A program made the translations under genes and the position numbers. Below are positions 9,718-20,040 of a stretch of DNA of 40,920 nt, in pieces; position 1 is the stretch's first letter; each line of letters starts with the position of its first letter. Origin of the DNA: Welwitschia mirabilis. Its lineage: Eukaryota; Gnetophyta; Gnetopsida; Welwitschiales. The stretch covers positions 39,511,186-39,552,105 of the forward strand of contig JBOZIK010000001.1 in the NCBI GenBank assembly GCA_051453625.1. Direction: 5' to 3'. The notes under the pieces are model-generated. The model was not told the origin of the DNA and did no database searches. It saw only the letters and a list, made by a program, of their open reading frames with translations.

Positions 9718-9817
9718 NNNNNNNNNNNNNNNNNNNNNNNNNNNNNNNNNNNNNNNNNNNNNNNNNNNNNNNNNNNNNNNNNNNNNNNNNNNNNNNNNNN
9801 NNNNNNNNNNNNNNNNN
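9718..9817. other. Assembly gap, 100 N, flanked by identical 77-bp ends
   Basis: Bases 9641-9717 and 9818-9894 are identical over 77 positions. Together with the 77-bp case at 5470/6535 this points to an assembler working with k = 77 and unmerged contig overlaps. The 77 bases are probably present only once in the genome. Confidence 0.9.
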
Positions 9818-10219
9818 CTACTGAAGATGTTGCCCAGGCTTGTTAGATGGCCTCAAAGGAATAAACAAGTGCACACAAGTACAATTCTCATTCAACAAAT
9901 GACTGTTTATGAGCTGGGTTCTGCACTCAGCCTGTGAAGAGTCCTTGTAACTGTTGAAGGTGAACCTAATAAAACCTGTTGATTAGAATGGATGTATGGT
10001 AGGTTTGCTTCTAAGCAACTATCAATTGGGTGTTGCTTGTTTTCTTGTTTGTATCCTTTTTAAGTCTTAGAATCTCTTTAATAAGCAACATATACGCTTT
10101 CAATTATTTAAGAACTAATCTTTATGTGTGTACCGCTGTCCATTCTTAGTTCTAAATTTAAAATTTTACTATCTAATGGAATGCCAAACCATAAGATGTT
10201 TTTATTATCTCATGGGAAA

Positions 10220-10450
10220 CCATACCACATTTATGAGGGTCATGGTCTGCTTAGCTAGATGAAAACCTATAGCTGGCCCTCACCAACCTAGGAATTGGCT
10301 TCCACATGTCCAAGTTGTGCCTATGATTTATACCCAAGGCATTCAAGCTCACATTGGGTGTGCCTTGAATACATTGTAGAACCACGAACCAACCCATACA
10401 CCATAGGACTCAAGCCCAAGATATTGAGGATCACTACTTATAGTGAGGGG
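10220..10450 (-). repeat. Possible tRNA-derived SINE
   Basis: On the minus strand a sequence resembling a pol III A box (TAGCATAGTTGGTTTAA, near 10450) is followed about 45 bases later by a B-box-like GGGCTTGAGTCCTATGG (near 10400; consensus GGTTCGANTCC). This spacing is typical of tRNA-derived SINEs. I did not find a clear poly-A/T tail or target duplication. Confidence 0.35.
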
Positions 10451-11182
10451 TTAAACCAACTATGCTATGTATCAAACTTGAGTAAAAGTTTTATACAAAA
10501 GGGAATTATACAAATTCCCTTTTCTTTATTAATATTTCCAAGTTAGGAGCATTATAAGAAGTTCATTGGACCAGGGGCATGACTAAGAAGAACATTCCCT
10601 AAGAGAAGCTTTCATGTGATGTCACTCAGTCTTGACAGGTTCATGTTGAGTCAAACTTCTAGAAGTCTTGGTGATGACTAAGAGAGAATGAATGACCTAA
10701 GATGATGCAATAACATGTGAACAAAGTATTGGACTGCTCAGGGAGGACTGCTGGGGTATGACTTATGGCAACCTGACTGACATTATTGGGATGGAATTGA
10801 ATATTCTTTTCTTACAATAGCCTCTTGTAGAAAAATATTGTGCCAAGCACATGTTTTGGAATCGTTACAATGTGTTGAGTTGGATGCTGGTCTATTGCCA
10901 ATAATAGTTATGAGGATAGGTATGATGAGTAGATTGTTCTTTTTGCTAATACCACTTGTTCTAGATTCTGACAACAGCAAGGAGTAAAGGGCTAATGTTT
11001 TGGTATGATATGCAGTAGCAATCAAACTAAAACATTTTAAAACCAATTTGCACTAGGAATTCTCTTTTTTAAGAGATTTCATTTCCTCGTGGTGTCATGG
11101 AAGATCCTTTGGTAGGAAGGGACAAGCATGCTTATATTCTAATGTTATGGTTTATGAATTTTTTATTTTTCCTGCAAAAGGG

Positions 11183-11208
11183 AGAAAGAAAGAAAGAAAG
11201 AAAGAAAG
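11183..11208. repeat. (GAAA)n microsatellite
   Basis: About six tandem AGAA/GAAA units follow a T-rich stretch. It is a simple repeat in the spacer upstream of the exon-like blocks. Confidence 0.9.
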
Positions 11209-11405
11209 ATATGCTCAGCATTGATAACCATAAAAATACCTCTTCAATTATCACTGTCATCTTCTGTTGATTTATTTTAAAGAATGAAACTAACCCATTG
11301 ATGTCATTATTAGAAACATAACCATTAACAAGAGAACATCAAACAATAGATTTATTAGAAAATCAATTCTTCTCACTTTTTTTTCCTTTTTCGGAATTAT
11401 TTCAG

Positions 11406-12013
11406 GTTTTTAGAGAAGCAAAGATTGTGGAGTACAGTGTTCAAGAAAGTGAAACATCTCCAGGGAACGGAGAGGTAAATTTTGGAATAATGTTAACATT
11501 TGTATCCTCAATACTAGGTGTGCATTTAATTGCATTACTTAAGTTGAAACCCAAGTAATATTATGTTTCAGAAGTTCCAGGAAAAGGATCTTATATACAA
11601 CAAAATATTTTGGTGACAGATATTGATTGACAGCAAGCAACACTACAACTTTCTAGGAAAGGATATTGATGTTATATCCCTCATAAAGCTACAGGTATAT
11701 TCAAATTTACAATTGTTTTCATTGGTGTTTGCAATTGACTTGTTGGTTATTGGTATTTTTACAGATTGAACAGGCGAAGGTCATCCGGCATGAAGACTGG
11801 TAGTTTCCTCTATCCCGATTTGTAAACAGGTTATTTATTTAACGACAACCTGGTTCATGTTAATATTTCAATTTCAGGTGGGACAAGAAACCTCTTTGGA
11901 ATAGACAAACTGTAACGATCCCCTTGGTAGGGCGTATGATTGAAGGTGGTCGGAGGCTTTCCATGTTGTTAACTCATTGCATGATGGGGTGTGGGAAGGA
12001 TCCATCACCCTAA
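11406..12013 (+). pseudogene. 3' end of a spliced host-like gene (four exons), unidentified
   Basis: Four blocks keep one reading frame through canonical GT-AG introns: 11406-11474, 11572-11694, 11765-11799 and 11878-12013. The first two are whole-codon exons (69 and 123 nt). The third ends in phase 2, and the split Trp codon is completed by the first base of the last exon, which ends at TAA 12011-12013. Acceptors have T-rich tracts (TTATTTCAG, ATGTTTCAG, TTTTTACAG, AATTTCAG). The protein includes REAKIVEYSVQESE, KFQEKDLIYNKIFW, FLGKDIDVISLIKLQ, then HEDWWDKKPLWNRQ, GRMIEGGRRLSM and HCMMGCGKDPSP. An in-frame TGA lies at 11614-11616, so it may be a pseudogene, or the base may be an assembly error. 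I do not recognise the family. Upstream exons were not found, and a retroelement relic lies on that side, so it may be a truncated gene or a captured fragment. Confidence 0.7.
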
Positions 12014-12539
12014 TAATTGAGATTATCTTCCTTGTTTTGTCACACAACTGGAATTATTGAGATAGTTTATAATAGTGGAATGTGTGTGCTGTATAATTTG
12101 TTTTCTGTGAAGTCGATGATTGAGAGTATCCTCACAGAGAGTTATAGAGCAGATACGTAGTACTGTACATAAATCTGAAAAGCTGTTCCAACTTTGGATA
12201 TTGACAAATCAATATCGTTGACTAAACGACATGTTCAAGATGTCATATGAATTTGTTAATTGTGAATAATGAATATCAAGTGTCTGATATGATATGTTTG
12301 ACGCTGGTGATAAGGTGCTAACATAGACGTCATGGTGCTTATCATTACCAAGTATGGACTCTGGTTGTTTTCACACCAATGTCCTACACGTATTATCAAT
12401 TGTGTGAATAATATATGGATGTTACTATGCTATTATATTTGTATAATGGAAGTATCGTACCATTGTTTTTGAGCTTTTGTTTGCGGGGATCTTATTGTCT
12501 TGTACATGTTTTTATTTATTATTATCATTACTATTAGTA

Positions 12540-12660
12540 AATTCAACTTCTGTAGTGGTTAGAGCACTTGCTACCATTAAGGAGTGATACCTCTCCAAAT
12601 CACATGAATAATTTAAGGTGTCATGTAAAGGATTTGAATTGGAACTTTATTAGTGTACAA
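12540..12660 (+). repeat. Weak tRNA-related SINE-like tract
   Basis: CTGTAGTGGTTAGAGCACTTG (about 12551-12571) resembles a tRNA A-box region, and CTCTCCAAATCAC about 35 bases on could be a decayed B box. The tail and target duplication are unclear. Low confidence. Confidence 0.25.
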
Positions 12661-13449
12661 TATAAGTAACTTGATACATCTGTGTCTCAAGAAAGGTCTA
12701 TGCTTAATTAGCAGAATAAAATAGTGAAATTAAATATTACCTTACAAGATTCACTGATATTTCAAAAAAGTAGTTAAAATCGTTAGATCATGGAATTATA
12801 AAATGGTTAGATCATGGAATTATAGATTTCAGATTTTTAGGCATAGGAAAAATGTCTGGTTCTTCAAAGGTCCTTCCTAGGAACTGAAATGAGTCTTCAT
12901 TGAAAACATTGTTGGTAATAGTCACTGGAAATTCAGACCACAGAAACCTCATATTCAAAGAGAAGATTTCATGACTGCTTGGAAATTAAAATGGATTTGC
13001 TTCATGAATCTAGATCTTAACCCATGGAATGAACATTTTAGGGGGCAAGCCTTTGAAGACACGGGGACAATCTTTTAGACAGATTGCCACCCTTGTATAA
13101 ATTTTAATGGATCTGAATGATAACTCATTTCACACTAGATCCCTTCTCATTAGCTCCAGTAACTACCAAATGATCTCAGTAAGGATTGTACCAGAAATAG
13201 AATCCAGTCCTAAGAAAATCAGGAAACCCAAAATAGCTTCATCAAGGATGGAAACCTCTAATCCCATTGCAAATAATTAACCATAAATCAAACCAATTAG
13301 AAAATCCAAAGGAACGCTCCGTTTATATCCATGTCCCAGCCATTTCTGAAATCCTTCCTCAAGCCAAAGCCTTGGAATCACAAAATCTTCTTCTTATAGA
13401 ATGGTGCCCTCAAATTCCTAGCAATATCAAACTCTCTAGAGCGTAGCAG

Positions 13450-13539
13450 CTCACATCTGATGATAATAGCTTGCCTACACTCACATCTGATGATAATAGC
13501 TTGCCTACACTCACATCTGATGATAATAGCTTGCCTACA
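13450..13539 (+). repeat. Three perfect copies of a 30-bp tandem repeat
   Basis: The units at 13450-13479, 13480-13509 and 13510-13539 are identical. The unit begins CTCACATCTGATGATAATAG. Because 30 is a multiple of three, the repeat stays open as a ten-residue unit (LPTLTSDDNS) in a 74-residue frame at 13471-13695. I do not recognise that protein. The perfect identity contrasts with the decay around it. Confidence 0.9.
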
Positions 13540-13969
13540 CCGATAGGACTTGCAAACCTAGACCTTCTGCAATGGCTTCAAAATCAATTTAGGGAAAGTA
13601 ATATGTATACAGAAGAACCAGATCATGAGATAAAGGTAAGGAAGAGGATGACCACAACTGGGATTTGGTTTCAGAAATGGAAATTTCTAAAATAGGTGAA
13701 GAAATCTTGAACTCTCTAGACTTATAGACTCCTCCTTCAGTGAAATAAAGAAGAGTAAATACTGGGCAGACTCCATGAATCTAAAGACCATGAATCAACA
13801 ATGAAGTTATGCCCAGGAACCAAAGGATCTAGGTTTGCATGATCTGGCATCAAAGCCTAGGGGCAAGATGCCACCAAGAAGGTAGGTTAATGGTCAAGAC
13901 AGAGGGGCACGAGATGCTGCGAGATTGCACAGGCTTGAGGTGCAAATGGAAGTACTCCTTATTGCTATT

Positions 13970-14317
13970 TGTAGAAGCATTGTCTTAATAGTGGAGGTCT
14001 CTGCAGTGTTTTTGGGAAGGCCGTGGGTATTTGATGTAGAAGCTAGCCATGATGGTCGAAATAACACCATTACACTTGAATACTAAGGCAAGAGGCTGAG
14101 ATTGATTCCATTTTAATATTCAAGTAGCAAAGAAAGAGCAAATATTTGTTGTTGTGATTAAGCCAAGTAGCAAGATGGATATAAGTCATGGTATGACTTC
14201 TTACCTAGAGCAGAGTTGTCAAATAAAGCAACATATTGCATGATGCCTTTAGAACATGAAGAGATAGCAAGACAAGTTAAGGAGCTAATTGATGCAAATC
14301 CCTCTCCTAGGTTTTGA
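13970..14317 (+). pseudogene. G1: Ty3/gypsy pol fragment (protease end to RT start)
   Basis: Translation from about 14006 reads VFLGRPWVFDVEASHDGRNN, the signature of the gypsy protease-RT linker (usually LGRPW-x-FD-x6-HDGR-x-N), followed by KRLRLIP. From about 14195 it reads FLPRAELSNKATYCMMP, then LEHEEIARQVKELID, the start of gypsy RT (usually LPNKPHYRM, P-x-EHEEL). Stops at about 14091 and 14315 end the frames. The sequence changes to unrelated bases before element B begins at 14428. It is the same class of element as G2 at the right edge. Because the two overlap by about a dozen RT residues they are not simply two halves of one copy. Confidence 0.75.
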
Positions 14318-14427
14318 AAGGACGACGACGTCCGCTTCCCTGGGTGAGGTCTTCAACTTGTTTTAGAGGGCAGTTCGAAAGTGGATACCAATATGATTTC
14401 CTTTAGGCTACAAAGTAACCAGGGAAC

Positions 14428-15489
14428 TTTTAGGATCAGAATGGCACCCTAGAGGAGTTAGCAAAATTATCTAAAGCCTAAATTAATAATAATCTTAAGA
14501 GATTAAACAAGCCCAATAAGAATGAAAGGACAAACAGAGAAGTACACAACAGTTTTATAGTGGTTCGGCAAAAGTGGCTACTTCACTCTCAAGGGGTAGC
14601 AATAGCCTTCAGCCTCCTGGTTCCCTTAGTTCTTTTCTCAAGAAACTTATGACACCCTTTGCCTCAAGGGTCTTCACTACTTCTAGCACCCTTCTCAAGG
14701 GTCTTGATGCTTTCACAAGAAGCTCTCAGAGAACAATATAATCGCTTTGATCTAATATAGTTTCTAATGGAGTATATAACTAACTTGCATCAATCATTAG
14801 CTTGTACAAACAAATGGTCCTTAAGGAGCAGATGTCTTAATAAGGTACATGACTGTTACATAAATCAGATAATACAAAAGGAAGCATAGTGTATGCAAAG
14901 TATGAAAATTTTTCTAAAATGTAAGAGTAGTGTTCGTGGACAAAGTGCCTTTTTATACATCATCACACAAAAACTACTTGTTGGAGTCTTGTATAGAGTG
15001 CCCTTTGTCTTGGTTGATGTGCCAGATGAATATTTAGACCATTTGCTCCTTGATTTGTGAAATCTGACACTTCCAATGGTCAAACTTCCGCCTCAGTGTT
15101 TGCCAACCCAAACGTCCCATTTTGAAAACCAGGACCTCCCAATTTTAATCACGATTTTTGTCCAAATTGAGGAGGTGATTGGACATCCCGATTTAAAGGG
15201 TTGGACATCCCTTCTTATATAAGTTTGCATACAAGCCTGGACGTCCTGAGAAGCTAAGCCAGACATCCCAAAGTATAACCCTTGCAAATAGGCTTGAACA
15301 TCCTGATTACAAAAGTGGACGTCCCAGTTAGAAAAAGTAGACACAAGTCTGGATGTCCCATCCTCATATGATACTCCGTGCACAAGTCTAGATGTCCTGA
15401 ACAATATGGATGGACGTCTCAAGACGTTGATTAACTCATTTCAGGTTATGAGAGACTCAAGATCATCATTGGAATATGTTTCTCCAACA
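14428..15489 (-). repeat. 3' LTR of element B (left copy)
   Basis: On the minus strand the LTR starts TGTTGGAGAAAC (15489) next to the polypurine tract. Its end is decayed (TTTTAGGATCAGAATGG on +, where the other copy has TGTTAGGATCAGAATGG). U3 holds palindromes (15100-15425), including exact GGACGTCC at 15239-15246 and 15317-15324. A TATA-like TGTATAAAAAGG is at about 14948-14960, and the conserved CCGAACCACTATAAAA block is the complement of 14553-14568. Confidence 0.93.
15100..15425. repeat. GGACGTCC palindrome array in U3 of LTR B (left)
   Basis: Units recur every 20-45 bases, for example AACGTCCCA, TTGGACATCCC, CTGGACGTCCTGA, AGTGGACGTCCCAG, CTGGATGTCCCA. The majority differ from GGACGTCC by C-to-T or G-to-A at the central CpG. 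Linking words such as ATACAAGCCTGG and CACAAGTCT also recur, as in element C. Confidence 0.85.
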
Positions 15490-15503
15490 GTCTCCCCCTT
15501 TTC
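15490..15503 (-). promoter_or_regulatory. Proximal polypurine tract of element B
   Basis: The minus strand reads GAAAAGGGGGAGAC directly before the LTR start TGTTGG. A weaker second purine tract (complement of 15801-15818, ATGACAAAGGGAAAGAAA) lies about 300 bases upstream in the element's sense, as in A. Confidence 0.88.
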
Positions 15504-16023
15504 AATGATGACACCCTTCTTCAGAAATGTGATGAGAAGTAGTGAGTTACTCCCCATAAATTTATGCTCCTGAAAATTGATAGTTACTTGCACGAATAGA
15601 CTTAAGAAAAGCAGTCTTTGTAGATTTGATTAGCACACTAGAACTTGGATAGATGGGAAAAGACTTCAAAAAATTCGTATTGTTAGAAAACCATGAGCAA
15701 TAAATACAATTCAATGTCAATGAAAATATATTCACAATTTCAAATTTTGTGAGATATATAGTGAGTTTGCTTATAACTGAATGCTTTTTATTCCTCATTA
15801 TTTCTTTCCCTTTGTCATTATTGAAAAGCAACAGTTAAAGTAAGGCAAAATAACCCAAGAAAAATAAAAGTGGAGAGAACAATTGAGATAAACAGAAAAG
15901 ATAATTTGTATCACTAATTAAGGATTACAAAAGATAGCATGTTTGGGATTAAAAAAAGAGAAAGAGTACAATACAACTAAGAGCACACTATTCAAATGAG
16001 CTATCATGCTCTGATACAACTGA

Positions 16024-17075
16024 CTACTCTTCCTGTTCGTCTTCTTCATCAAAGCCCAGCGGGATACAAAGATCATATGCTGACAAACTAAAGATTATGT
16101 GGTTAACCTTTTTGTATACTTTATCTACAGTGGTCTAGGCTTTTAAAGCAATGTCTTTTACTTAAGTAATGGCTCGTAATAGATCTTCATTTGAAATGGG
16201 CCTTAAACTTGTGCTTGCCCCTTTTGAAGTACGTTTCTTTTTTTGTGGGGGAGGAGGAAGCGAACCTCCTATGTCTAGAAAAATGTTCTTCTTAAGTGAG
16301 TAAACCCCAAGAGGTTTAGGCACTTTGACTAATTCATCACTTCTATCCACAAGAAATTAATGATTTTCTAACTATGCAGTGATGAGGCCTCCAAACGGTA
16401 GACTAGTATAGCTAGCAATAACAAATTGACTGATGTAGTGCATGATGAATTTACATAAGTTAATCTTTACTCCAGCGCCAAGACAAAATAAAATATTAAA
16501 ACCCAAAGGAGATTCTTTATCTTTATATCCTATTTAAGAACGAAGTTATGTGTGGAAATCTGAAACAAAACTCGATAGAAGGGCTTGAGCTTGTTTGTAG
16601 GTATGTTGGCTCTCCAATTTACATGTGCCCCACACAATTCATCTATAAGAACATCTTCTGAGATTGCTTCATTTAAAGATCTAGCATGAGTTATTTCTTG
16701 AAACATTCCTTCATTAGGATAACAAGTGTCTAAAGCAATAGCTTCTAAGTCAACATCTACTTCTTTATCAAAAACCTTTGTAGTGATTCTCCAATGAGCT
16801 AGGTCAAAAATTGGATTACAATAAAACATCCTTACCATTTTGGTAGAGGCTTTGGTGTTAGGAGCTAGGGCATACAACCAGCCTTGTTCTTCAAATTTGT
16901 GTGCTATTTTGATTTCATGTCTAAAAGATTCAAAATTTATTCTTCTTTCTCAAGCCAAGGGCCTTTTTGGGAAGCAATTAAACCACAACTGCCTGTGCTC
17001 TGTAAGTTTAAACCATTCTTCTTCAGATGCTAGTTCTTTTCATCTCCTAGAGGTAGGAAGCTTAGATCTGACCAT
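16024..17075 (-). pseudogene. Element B ORF3, broken
   Basis: The start is ATG-GTC-AGA at 17075, the same as in A. The conceptual protein, with stops and frameshifts, runs EEEWFKL, RRINFESFRHEIKIAHKFEEQ, GWLYALAPNT, KMVRMFYCNP, VDVDLEAIALDTCYPNEG, WRANIPTN-x4-PFYRVLFQIS (the longest clean piece is 16530-16877). It continues with KVPKPLGVYSLKK, PPPPQKKKRTSKGAS, DLLRAIT, and a charged tail VDKVYKKVNHIIFSLSAYDL ending EEDEQEE and TAG at 16024. It aligns along its whole length with ORF3 of A and more distantly with ORF3 of D. It is on the same strand as pol and separated from it by a palindromic spacer. Likely the 'putative plant transposon protein' family; function unknown. No membrane or signal segment is apparent. 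Confidence 0.78.
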
Positions 17076-17164
17076 GATGCAAGCTGAACATAGTGCACAA
17101 GAGAGAAGTTCTACAGAGGAAAGAGGTTTGTGCAAGAGGTGATTAAAAACACAAGGTTGAAGGG

Positions 17165-17385
17165 GCTTTTAAAATGGAAGGAAAGTGTGGACGTCCATGC
17201 GAATTTGCATTTGTGGACAAGAGTGGAACCAGGATGTCTGGGTTTTAAAAACCCAGAGTTTTCTCAAGTTTAAAAGGTGGACATTCGGTGAAAAAATACA
17301 GGATATCCAGGTTGCAAAAACCCAAAGAAGATGTGGGGATGTTTGGGTAAAAATACGGGACATTTGGATGAGGAAATGATGTCAA
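17165..17385. repeat. Palindrome cluster in the pol-ORF3 spacer of element B
   Basis: Exact GGACGTCC is at 17189-17196. Decayed units follow at about 17220-17370 (AGGATGTCTGGG, GTGGACATTCGG, AGGATATCCAGG, GGGGATGTTTGGG, CGGGACATTTGG), linked by AAAAACCCA and TAAAAACCCAGA words. The position, between RNase H and the ORF3 start, is the same as in A and D. Confidence 0.75.
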
Positions 17386-17505
17386 AATCAAGGTACAATC
17401 TAGAAATTTTGAAGACCACTTAGAAAGGATGATGACAAAGGTAAGAAGCATTAGGATTTTTATTTAAAAAAATGGATTATTAAGATGAGGGGCAAGCCCT
17501 TATAC

Positions 17506-18256
17506 CTAGATTCTTTTTAAGATAGATAAATCTTTCCTATTCAATCCTTTGGTCATAACATTTACAATTTGATCTTTGGTAGGAACATACTCTAAATGTA
17601 ATGATGTTGTTTTGAACTTGCTTTCGAATAAAATGATGTCAAATGTCTTTGTGTTTTTTCCTTGAACGTTGAGCAGGGTTCTTGGTGATATTGATTGCAC
17701 TTGGATTATCACAGAAGAGTTTGGTTGAATTTAGTTTTACCCTCAAATCTGTCAACATTTGTTTCATCCACAAGAGTTGAGTACAATAGGCAACAATGGT
17801 AATGTATTCAGCCTCAGCTGTAGATAGCGATGCTAGTTTTTCTTCCTATTTAGTAAGGACACTAAACAATATTTTACTTCGAAACGGGCACCCCTTATAC
17901 TTTGGCGATCATCTACACATCCATCCCAGTCAACGTCATTATAACTAGCCAGATCTAGCGAAGTGTTGTACAGATACCAAAGACTAGGGGGTTGAGTCAT
18001 CATAAGGTATCGTAAGATTTGTTTTACACATATTAAATGGGATTCTCTTGGATCAGATTGATATCTTGTGCATATTCCAATACTATGAGCAATGTCAGGT
18101 CTGCTAACAGTGATATATAGAAGACTACCAATTAATCCTTTGTATAACTTCTCACCCGCCTTTTTTCCTATCTTATCCTTGCATATCTTGGTATTCGTTA
18201 ATAGTGTGTTTTAGCATCTTTTACATCTCTCATTGTATATTGTTTTAAGACCTCTT
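17506..18256 (-). pseudogene. Element B RT end and RNase H (downstream of the D insertion)
   Basis: Reading leftwards from the insertion point, RT resumes with VLKQYTMRDVKDAKTH. The copia region follows with SLLADLTLLIVLEYAQD and a decayed RNase H whose C-terminal part is open at 17506-17712 (FDIILFESK, LHLEYVPTKDQIVNVMTKGL, for the usual LEYVPTxxQxADxxTKxL). Many stops are present. It joins the RT part at 31277 and beyond; see element D. Confidence 0.85.
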
Positions 18257-19539
18257 TGTAGGATCGAGAACCTGTGGGGGGGAGGGGGTAGAGGTGGAGT
18301 GGAGGGTGAATATGATTTAAAAACTTAATCGAATAACTTCACAAAAATTAACTTGCTTGAAATGAACACTCGAAACTTGTTCAAATAAAACTAAAAGTAT
18401 TCTGAAAAACCAAAAAACAGAAAGCACAAAAATACCAATGAGGAGGCACACAAGTTTTATAGTGGTTTGAGAAACCCTCTACTCCACTCTCGACGATCAG
18501 CTTCTATTAAAGCCTGATCCAAATCTCCATTAATCTCTTTCCAGGTATTCTAGGTTCACCTGTAACCTTTATAAATAGACTTTTCTGAGGCTCAGTCTCA
18601 ACCTTTTATAAGAAAGTGAAGTAGTGACAATGGTATGTCAAAATGCACAGGTTTCGCCTGATCTTTGGTTCAAGACTAGTAGTGCTACACTGCTTGAGAA
18701 AATGGTACAATCTAAATGCGTACAATGCAACTGACTTGACTAAGTATTCAAAGATAACAATAATTCTTGATACATATTTGATCAGGTAGGATATACCAAT
18801 AAGTACAATGAAATATATAGTGGAAGACTTTTAGAGTTTTTACAAGTAAAAAGACCTACCAACGGACATAAAACGGACTCATAACAGCTAGAAAAAACCC
18901 CGCTTCCATCACGGTCAGTCGACCCCATCTATTGCCGTCACTGAAGTCAGTTGCCCTCATGTTCTTTCAATTGACCCTTGTTTCTTACAGCTCCATATCC
19001 AGTCGACCCCTCAGGGTCTGGTCGACTGCTTATGCGGTCGCTCACATGTTCATTCAGTCATCCCCTTGGTTAGGACAAATTGCAACACTGTTTTCTATTC
19101 CAGGTCTTGTCGACCCCATAAAAGTTCGATCAACCCCTCGCTGACACAGGGTGAATGCCACTCCAGGTCCGGTCAATCCCTCAGGAATCTGATCGACTCC
19201 TTAATGATTGGCTATAAAGTATTGGATGCATAGGTCCGATTGACCCCTCAGGAATCCAGTTGAACCCTTGATGATCAATTGCAAAGTATTAGATGTATAG
19301 CTCCAGTCAACCCCTTTGAAATCAGTTTATTTCAGTGCAAGCTTCAGGTGTGATTGACCCCTTAGAAATTCGGTCGACCACTCAGGAGGGTATAAAAATT
19401 GACAATTTCATATTCAAATTGTGACAAATTGTTTCCGCTTCTGACTTACAATGATTAATATTTTCTGCACAAGATACAACATATTTTGTTAAACAAAAAA
19501 CATTTGTTTAACATCAAATTGGCAAATAATAACTCAACA
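18257..19539 (-). repeat. 3' LTR of element D (left copy)
   Basis: It is TG...CA bounded and 1283 bp. On the minus strand U3 comes first: GTCGAC palindromes (18910-19390, including exact GGTCGACC at 19372-19379) and a 67-bp tandem repeat (19166-19232, 19233-19299, partial from 19300). TATA-like ACTATATATTTC follows near 18811-18822, and the conserved AAACCACTATAAAA is the complement of 18455-18468. A G-rich stretch (18275-18307) near the terminus replaces CTAAAGGAGGGG of the right copy. Confidence 0.93.
18275..18307 (+). repeat. G-rich expansion near the D LTR terminus
   Basis: Seven G, one A, five G, then GG-rich units up to a closing GGG. The right LTR has only AAAGGAGGGGTG here. It could fold as a G-quadruplex on + or be a replication-slippage product. 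Confidence 0.5.
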
Positions 19540-19556
19540 ATCTCCCCCTTTGACAT
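19540..19556 (-). promoter_or_regulatory. Proximal polypurine tract of element D
   Basis: The minus strand reads GTCAAAGGGGGAGAT directly before the LTR start TGTTGAG at 19539. A distal copy, CAAAAGGGGGAGAA, is the complement of 19957-19970, about 420 bases upstream in sense. Unit 1 keeps the distal copy (complement of 26312-26325). Confidence 0.9.
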
Positions 19557-20040
19557 TGATGGCAAACTTATTCTTAGTTGAAAATATTCATTTTGGAAAA
19601 TGCTCCTCCTCAGAAAATGCCCATTACATTTGCAAGTGATATTGAACACTTATATCTAATGAGACATTTTTAGAGAGTTTTAATTTGTGCCAAAATTAAA
19701 CAATTTGTAGTACAATTTGTAAGACATGAAACTTTCAAAATATGTCTGACAAAAGACATTTTGAACAAGAATTATTTAAGAGCCATAAGATATAACAAAA
19801 ATTATAGTACATGAATAATTAGGTGTGAACTAACAAAATGAGAGATAGAGATGATAATAACATTCATTTCTCTTACTGGAAGTTGAACATTACAATTAAA
19901 AAAAAACTCATTAAGAGCAGTTACAACTGAACAAAGTAGCATGAACAACTAACTAATTCTCCCCCTTTTGACATCAATGACAAAGGAGAGAAGAAACACA
20001 AGCATGAAAATTTCATAAAAACATAAACAAAGAAAGAAGA

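Noticed and set aside
10783-11046. 87-residue minus-strand open frame
   Set aside because: No motif, no homologous copy in the window and no context. Compatible with chance in AT-rich DNA.
14320-14333. GGACGACGACGTCC next to the B insertion as a palindrome-guided target site
   Set aside because: It is not a full palindrome, lies about 95 bases from the insertion, and the TSD is unrelated. Probably coincidence.
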